Source: an uncultured Clostridia bacterium (lineage in GTDB: Bacteria; Bacillota; Clostridia; Christensenellales; Borkfalkiaceae). Taken from it: 9,864 nt of DNA. Shown one piece after another: positions 6,708 to 9,864 of the stretch. A model generated the notes under the pieces. That model was given only the letters and a program-made list of their open reading frames with translations, did no database searches and was not told the origin of the DNA. Position numbers and translations under genes: made by a program. The stretch's first letter is position 1. Every line of letters starts with the position of its first letter. The stretch lies in NCBI GenBank assembly GCA_947628555.1, contig CANRAI010000036.1, forward strand, positions 1 through 9,864, given 5' to 3'.

Positions 6708-7631
6708 TTATTTAAGTAAACTTTTCAGTTTTTTTATGTCCGAATTTGCGATGGCCTGTAAAATTTCCGTTTTTGCGCCTCGGCTTACGGGAGAAGATAT
6801 TTTACACTCGTATTCGAGGTTTTCAAGCTCCCCCAATTCTCCGTCGTAAAGTTTTGTTGCGCCCATCAAGCCTATTTTTTTCAGCTCCGCGCTTTTCGAA
6901 AGTAGATATTTAATAAAATTCTCCGCATAGTGCTGTTTTTCGGCGCTTTTAGAGGTTACCGAAATGTTCTGATACAAATCGTTAAATTCGTTTACAGGCT
7001 TTATTTTAAAACTTACGCCGCGGGTATTCAGCCTGAAAACGTCCCTTTGCGTGCCGAGAAGATATTTGTATTTACCTGCGATAAGACTGACGTACGCCCC
7101 CGTAGGCTTTTCAACGGCTGCGCCCGAAACCCCGCATAATAACCCCGCTGCGGACGATAAATTATCAATTCCACCGTTTATTACCGTATTTTCCGCGCTG
7201 ATATCGGTAAAATCCGCGCTTTCGTTAACCGTCAAAAAACAATATCCGCCGTGCGCCCAGATAAAATACGGCGTCTTTCCGACTATCAAACTTTCAAGCC
7301 CGCTCATCCCCGCGCCGTATGAAATCAAATCGGGAACATTGCCCGCCTCGATATTTTCAAGCGCCGCGGACGAGGACAGGGAAGTTACGTTGATATAACA
7401 ACCGTTTTCCTTTGAAAAACTGTTGCCTATGTTTTGCAGATAACCTGCTCTCGACCCCTTGCCACCTTCGAATCCGTCTATCTGCCATACGGAAAGCGCG
7501 ATGAGCTTCTTCGCTTTTCCGTCGTCTTTTGAATTTTTAAAAATTATCATAAGCGGCGCGCTTATCAGAATTGCCGCGCACAGCACAAAAAATATCGTTC
7601 TTACAATAATTTGGTTCTTTTTTCGGGGCAT
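6708..7631 (-). CDS. Membrane-anchored protein resembling an ABC solute-binding protein
   Basis: A protein of 307 residues. The N-terminus is positively charged (MPRKK) and followed by one hydrophobic segment (about 8-31), then a soluble extracytoplasmic domain. No lipobox cysteine is present, so it is probably anchored by an uncleaved signal segment or secreted, not a lipoprotein. The segment ALSVWQIDGFEGGKGSRAGY (45-64) and the later GNVPDLISYGAG (97-108) resemble conserved parts of extracellular solute-binding proteins (sugar-binding family 1 fold). No permease or ATPase gene is nearby. It is the first gene of the murB-dnaE cluster, after a terminator, and no clear promoter is seen. The ATG at 7629-7631 lacks a ribosome binding site, while a TAAAAT lies five bases upstream, so a leaderless transcript is possible. 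The ligand and role are unknown. Involvement in cell-wall sensing or uptake is a guess from context. Confidence 0.72.
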   Translation of the reverse strand: MPRKKNQIIVRTIFFVLCAAILISAPLMIIFKNSKDDGKAKKLIALSVWQIDGFEGGKGSRAGYLQNIGNSFSKENGCYINVTSLSSSAALENIEAGNVPDLISYGAGMSGLESLIVGKTPYFIWAHGGYCFLTVNESADFTDISAENTVINGGIDNLSSAAGLLCGVSGAAVEKPTGAYVSLIAGKYKYLLGTQRDVFRLNTRGVSFKIKPVNEFNDLYQNISVTSKSAEKQHYAENFIKYLLSKSAELKKIGLMGATKLYDGELGELENLEYECKISSPVSRGAKTEILQAIANSDIKKLKSLLK

Positions 7632-7679
7632 ATACTATTTTATTAAGAATTTCGTCCGAAAATACCCCGAATCACCCCT
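7632..7679. other. Short leader region upstream of the solute-binding-like gene
   Basis: This 48-bp AT-rich stretch separates the terminator from the solute-binding-like gene. I find no promoter with both elements close to consensus. The only -10-like hexamer (TAAAAT) ends five bases before the ATG and lacks a -35 partner. Two GGGGT blocks ten bases apart (about 7664-7678, minus strand) could be a small operator, but this is weak. Confidence 0.3.
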
Positions 7680-7718
7680 AAAAAACATAGGGAGTATTCA
7701 ATAAAATTGAATACTCCC
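7680..7718 (-). terminator. Intrinsic terminator downstream of the HTH gene
   Basis: A perfect 13-bp stem (7690-7702 pairing with 7706-7718) closes a three-base loop. On the minus strand it is followed by TATG and six T (7680-7685). The stem begins with GGGAG/CTCCC and is otherwise AT-rich. The U-tract is on the minus-strand side only, so it ends leftward transcription from the HTH gene and insulates the murB cluster. Confidence 0.8.
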
Positions 7719-7740
7719 CCGCTCATCCGCCAAAACGTAA

Positions 7741-7777
7741 CAACGCTTTAACAAATAAGCTATATATTAAAGCGTTG
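7741..7777. repeat. Inverted repeat, 11-bp arms
   Basis: CAACGCTTTAA (7741-7751) is perfectly complementary to 7767-7777, with a 15-base AT-rich spacer. It lies about 50 bp past the HTH stop codon. On the minus strand it is followed only by TTACGTTTT, a poor U-tract. It may be a weak upstream terminator, an mRNA 3'-end stabiliser, or a protein-binding palindrome. The rest of 7719-7825 shows no gene. Confidence 0.6.
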
Positions 7778-7825
7778 CCGCTTGTAAAAATATCTTGCGC
7801 AACAATTATGTTTATATGCGCTATT

Positions 7826-8371
7826 TCATAATATTTTAGAAGTTCTTAAAATGTTCTTTTCAAACAGCCATTTATTGAACATAGTCGAAAAAATTGTTCT
7901 AAAATAGAAGCCCAAAGCCATAAACAGCACGGCAGGGACGATTAAACCTAAAATAAGCGCTATTGCGCCGTTGGCGTTAAAAGGATATTGGATTAAATTC
8001 AGGTTATGCATAACTAATTGTGCGAAAAAAAACAAGGCGCAGTCTAAACATATAAAACTTAAAAAAAATAAAGCGCTGGTCAAAATATAAAGACCTTTAT
8101 GTTTCGAAATAAATTGCCATACCAAAATATGTTTTTCCCGCCAGGGCAATTTTTTAAATACCGTTAAATCACAGACCGAGCCGCCGCCTATCAGATAATC
8201 CGCAGTTACGCCGAGCAATCCGCAAATCCTGCCCAAAGTCTGCAAATCAGGTTCCGAAGTGCCGCGCTCCCAGCGTGAAACCGCTTGTCTTGTTAAATAT
8301 AGCTTTTCGGCAAGCTGTTCCTGCGTATAACCTTTATTTTTTCTCGCTTCTGTCAATTTTTGTGAAAACAT
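7826..8371 (-). CDS. XRE-family HTH protein with C-terminal membrane segments
   Basis: A 181-residue protein. Residues 1-63 form a Cro/C1-type helix-turn-helix domain, with YTQEQLAEKLYLTRQAVSRW (15-34) covering the two DNA-contacting helices and a following ERGTSEPDL. The C-terminal part has two hydrophobic segments (about 93-120 and 134-157) and ends in a short basic tail. It is likely a membrane-associated transcriptional regulator; this layout is widespread in Firmicutes, but targets are usually unknown. The ATG is preceded by GAGGTGG, four bases away. The gene is a single-gene unit with its own strong promoter (8390-8418) and terminators on both sides. Nothing adjacent looks like an obvious target or a toxin partner. 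Autoregulation is possible but no clear operator palindrome is visible at the promoter. Confidence 0.88.
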   Translation of the reverse strand: MFSQKLTEARKNKGYTQEQLAEKLYLTRQAVSRWERGTSEPDLQTLGRICGLLGVTADYLIGGGSVCDLTVFKKLPWREKHILVWQFISKHKGLYILTSALFFLSFICLDCALFFFAQLVMHNLNLIQYPFNANGAIALILGLIVPAVLFMALGFYFRTIFSTMFNKWLFEKNILRTSKIL

Positions 8372-8389
8372 TTGCCACCTCTGAAAAGA

Positions 8390-8418
8390 ATTATACTTTT
8401 ATCGGCTTAAATTTTCAA
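8390..8418 (-). promoter_or_regulatory. Sigma-A-type promoter of the HTH gene
   Basis: On the minus strand TTGAAA (8413-8418; 5 of 6 to consensus) and TATAAT (8390-8395; perfect) are 17 bases apart. Transcription would start near 8383, leaving a leader of only about 12 nt that consists mainly of the ribosome binding site. The -35 element begins just after the T-tract of the preceding terminator, so the two signals are packed tightly together. Confidence 0.85.
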
Positions 8419-8420
8419 GG

Positions 8421-8465
8421 AAAATACGAAAAACGCGGCGCAATCGTTTGTTGCGCCGCGTTTTT
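8421..8465 (-). terminator. Intrinsic terminator after the yebC-like gene
   Basis: A GC-rich 10-bp stem (8434-8443 pairing with 8451-8460, extended by five A-T pairs) closes a seven-base loop. It lies about 15 bp past the yebC-like stop codon. On the minus strand it is followed by TTTTTCGTATTTT. On the plus strand seven T follow (8461-8467), so it could work in both directions, although no plus-strand gene is present. Confidence 0.9.
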
Positions 8466-8480
8466 TTATTTAGTTTACGA

Positions 8481-9218
8481 TTATTCTTCTTCGTCCTCAG
8501 GCAAATCGACATTGTGATAAACATCCTGAACGTCGTCCAGCTCGTTAAGTCTGTCGAGCATTTTAGTGAACTGTTCAAGTTTTTCGCCGTCGAGAGTGAT
8601 ATAATTTTGCGGAATCATTTTAATTTCCGCTTCAAGGAAAGTAACGCCCTTGCCCTCGAAGTATTGACGGGCAGCCGACCACTTTTCAGGCGTTGTATAA
8701 ACTTCATATACGTCCTCTTCGACGGTATAATCTTCGGCTTCGGCTTCAAGGCAGTATTCCATCATAGTATCTTCGTCTAAGGAAACCGTCCTTTCTATCA
8801 CAAAAATTCCTTTGTTATCGAACATATATGAAACGCAGCCCGTATTCCCCATTTGACCGCCGCACTTTGTCATTGCCGACCGTACGTCGCCTGCCGTTCT
8901 GTTTACATTGTCCGTAAGCGTTTTTACTATTACCGCCGCGCCGCCCACGCCGTAGCCTTCGTAGGTCAACTCCTTATATTCTTTACCTGCAAGTTCGCCC
9001 GCCGCCTTGGCTATCGAGCGTTTTATCGTATCATTGGGCATGTTTGCGGCTTTCGCCTTGGCGATTACGTCCGCAAGTTTTGAATTGGTTTCAGGATTGG
9101 GATTATTTTTCGCCGCAACGGCGATTTCCCTTCCCAACTTAGTAAACATTGCGCCGCGCGCAGCGTCCGTCTTGCCTTTCTTTGCCTGTATATTGTGCCA
9201 CTTGGAATGTCCTGACAT
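8481..9218 (-). CDS. YebC/PmpR-family protein
   Basis: A 245-residue member of the YebC/PmpR (DUF28, TACO1) family. The opening MSGHSKWHNIQAKKGKTDAA and the following MFTKLGREI are hallmarks. Other conserved stretches are NMPNDTIKRSIAKA (about 59-72), YEGYGVGGAAVIV and TDNVNRTAGDVR. The C-terminus ends in the acidic tail EDEEE. Members have been described as transcriptional regulators (PmpR) and, more recently, as ribosome-associated factors that relieve stalling at proline stretches. The sequence cannot tell which applies here. The length is normal. The ribosome binding site GAGGT contains part of the TGA stop of the upstream methyltransferase (9228-9230), so the two genes are translated together. 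A strong terminator follows. The pairing with an RNA methyltransferase fits a translation-related role. Confidence 0.95.
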   Translation of the reverse strand: MSGHSKWHNIQAKKGKTDAARGAMFTKLGREIAVAAKNNPNPETNSKLADVIAKAKAANMPNDTIKRSIAKAAGELAGKEYKELTYEGYGVGGAAVIVKTLTDNVNRTAGDVRSAMTKCGGQMGNTGCVSYMFDNKGIFVIERTVSLDEDTMMEYCLEAEAEDYTVEEDVYEVYTTPEKWSAARQYFEGKGVTFLEAEIKMIPQNYITLDGEKLEQFTKMLDRLNELDDVQDVYHNVDLPEDEEE

Positions 9219-9227
9219 AATTAAACC

Positions 9228-9864
9228 TCACTTAAACTCTTTTAAAACATACATTGCAATTCCCGCGGATACGGCTGCATTAAGACTTTCACAACTTTCG
9301 GCCATGGGAATTTTCACCTTGCAATCAGCTATCTTTAATATATCGTCGCAAATTCCCGCGCCCTCATTGCCTATACAAATACAAAACTTTTCGGGCGGAC
9401 GGAATTTAAATATATTTTCTCCGTCCATATCAGCGCAAATCAATGGAACGCCCTTAAGCGCAGAAAAAATTTCAGTGTCCGACCCTTGATAAATTTCAGT
9501 GAAGAAAATTCCGCTCATACTTGCGCGAACTGCTTTAGGCGAATACGGATCCGTACAGCCTATCATATAAATTTCCCTGTAACCCGCCGCATTAGCAGTT
9601 CTTATTATTGTGCCCAGATTGCCCGGATCTTGCAGCCTGTCAAGAAGAATACAGCTTCCCGAAGGCGCTTTCAACTGCATTTTAGGAATTTTTACGGTTG
9701 CAATAACTCCCTGCGGCGTCTTTTCTGAAGAAATAAACGCAAAAACTTCCTCGCTGACGACAATCGGTGAAATGAAATTTTCCGCAAGTTTTTCGGTACA
9801 AATTACCGAATCAACCTCTCCGCCTGCGGCTATACATTCTGTTACGGGCTTTATACCCTCGACA
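9228..9864 (-). CDS. TrmH/SpoU-family RNA 2'-O-methyltransferase, 5' end outside window
   Basis: 211 codons are visible and the frame is open to the window edge. The first visible residues VEGIKPVTECIAAGGEVDSV match the SpoU substrate-binding N-domain, so perhaps 10-40 residues are missing. An internal ATG at 9678-9680 is not the start, because the frame upstream is clearly homologous (TPQGVIATVKIPK). The SPOUT catalytic domain shows all three motifs: motif 1 DPGNLGTIIRTANAAG (about 79-94), motif 2 IGNEGAGI (about 164-171) and motif 3 IPMAESCESLNAAVSAGIAM (about 185-204). The enzyme would transfer a methyl group from S-adenosylmethionine to a ribose 2'-OH of rRNA or tRNA through a trefoil-knot site. 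It resembles RlmB and YsgA, but the target nucleotide cannot be assigned. Translation is coupled to the yebC-like gene 9 bp downstream. Confidence 0.93.
   Translation of the reverse strand, partial: VEGIKPVTECIAAGGEVDSVICTEKLAENFISPIVVSEEVFAFISSEKTPQGVIATVKIPKMQLKAPSGSCILLDRLQDPGNLGTIIRTANAAGYREIYMIGCTDPYSPKAVRASMSGIFFTEIYQGSDTEIFSALKGVPLICADMDGENIFKFRPPEKFCICIGNEGAGICDDILKIADCKVKIPMAESCESLNAAVSAGIAMYVLKEFK

Noticed and set aside
7632..7825. A small mobile element (MITE) flanked by the two inverted repeats
   Set aside because: The two palindromes differ from each other and no target-site duplication or terminal repeat pairing is visible.
9678..9680. Internal ATG as start of the methyltransferase
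   Set aside because: The frame upstream is open to the window edge and encodes recognisable N-domain sequence.
1..9864. An undescribed multi-gene defence, mobile or biosynthetic system
   Set aside because: All but two genes are recognisable housekeeping functions in a familiar order; the two less certain genes are single and unlinked to any effector.

Overview
The window looks like a chromosomal core-gene region of a Gram-positive bacterium of class Clostridia, possibly an uncultured gut lineage. This rests on the gene set (whiA with murB, dnaE and pfkA), the moderate GC content with AT-rich promoters, strong AGGAGG-type ribosome binding sites and sigma-A-like promoters. The lineage below class is a guess. 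Every gene I can support is on the minus strand, so transcription runs from the right end of the window to the left. The plus-strand open frames appear to be shadows of these genes.

Right part (9864 to 8421): the 3' part of a SpoU/TrmH-family RNA 2'-O-methyltransferase, then a YebC/PmpR-family gene whose ribosome binding site overlaps the methyltransferase stop. A strong hairpin terminator ends this unit. Middle (8418 to 7680): a self-contained unit with a near-consensus promoter, a gene for a Cro/C1-type HTH protein carrying two membrane segments, an 11-bp inverted repeat and an intrinsic terminator.

Left part (7631 to 1): a likely operon that begins with a membrane-anchored protein resembling an orphan ABC solute-binding protein. 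It continues with murB (TTG start), a stand-alone PHP-domain phosphoesterase, whiA and dnaE. pfkA follows with its own extended -10 promoter. Gaps from the solute-binding-like gene to dnaE are -17 to 43 bp. The order murB-PHP-whiA-dnaE-pfkA is the familiar clostridial arrangement linking cell-wall precursor synthesis, growth and division control, replication and glycolysis. The rapZ (yvcJ) and yvcK genes that usually precede whiA are absent here.

The most notable irregularity is in dnaE. The reading frame breaks at about 3092-3107, splitting the gene into a PHP-domain fragment (311 genuine residues) and a polymerase fragment (877 residues, plus 21 more encoded upstream of its first Met). The shift could be a sequencing or assembly error, a real lesion, or recoding. 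All catalytic motifs on both sides are intact.

I see no mobile element, CRISPR array, tRNA or rRNA, and nothing that amounts to an undescribed multi-gene system. The best candidates for a second look are the dnaE break, the orphan solute-binding-like protein, the missing rapZ/yvcK, and the two inverted repeats between 7680 and 7777.
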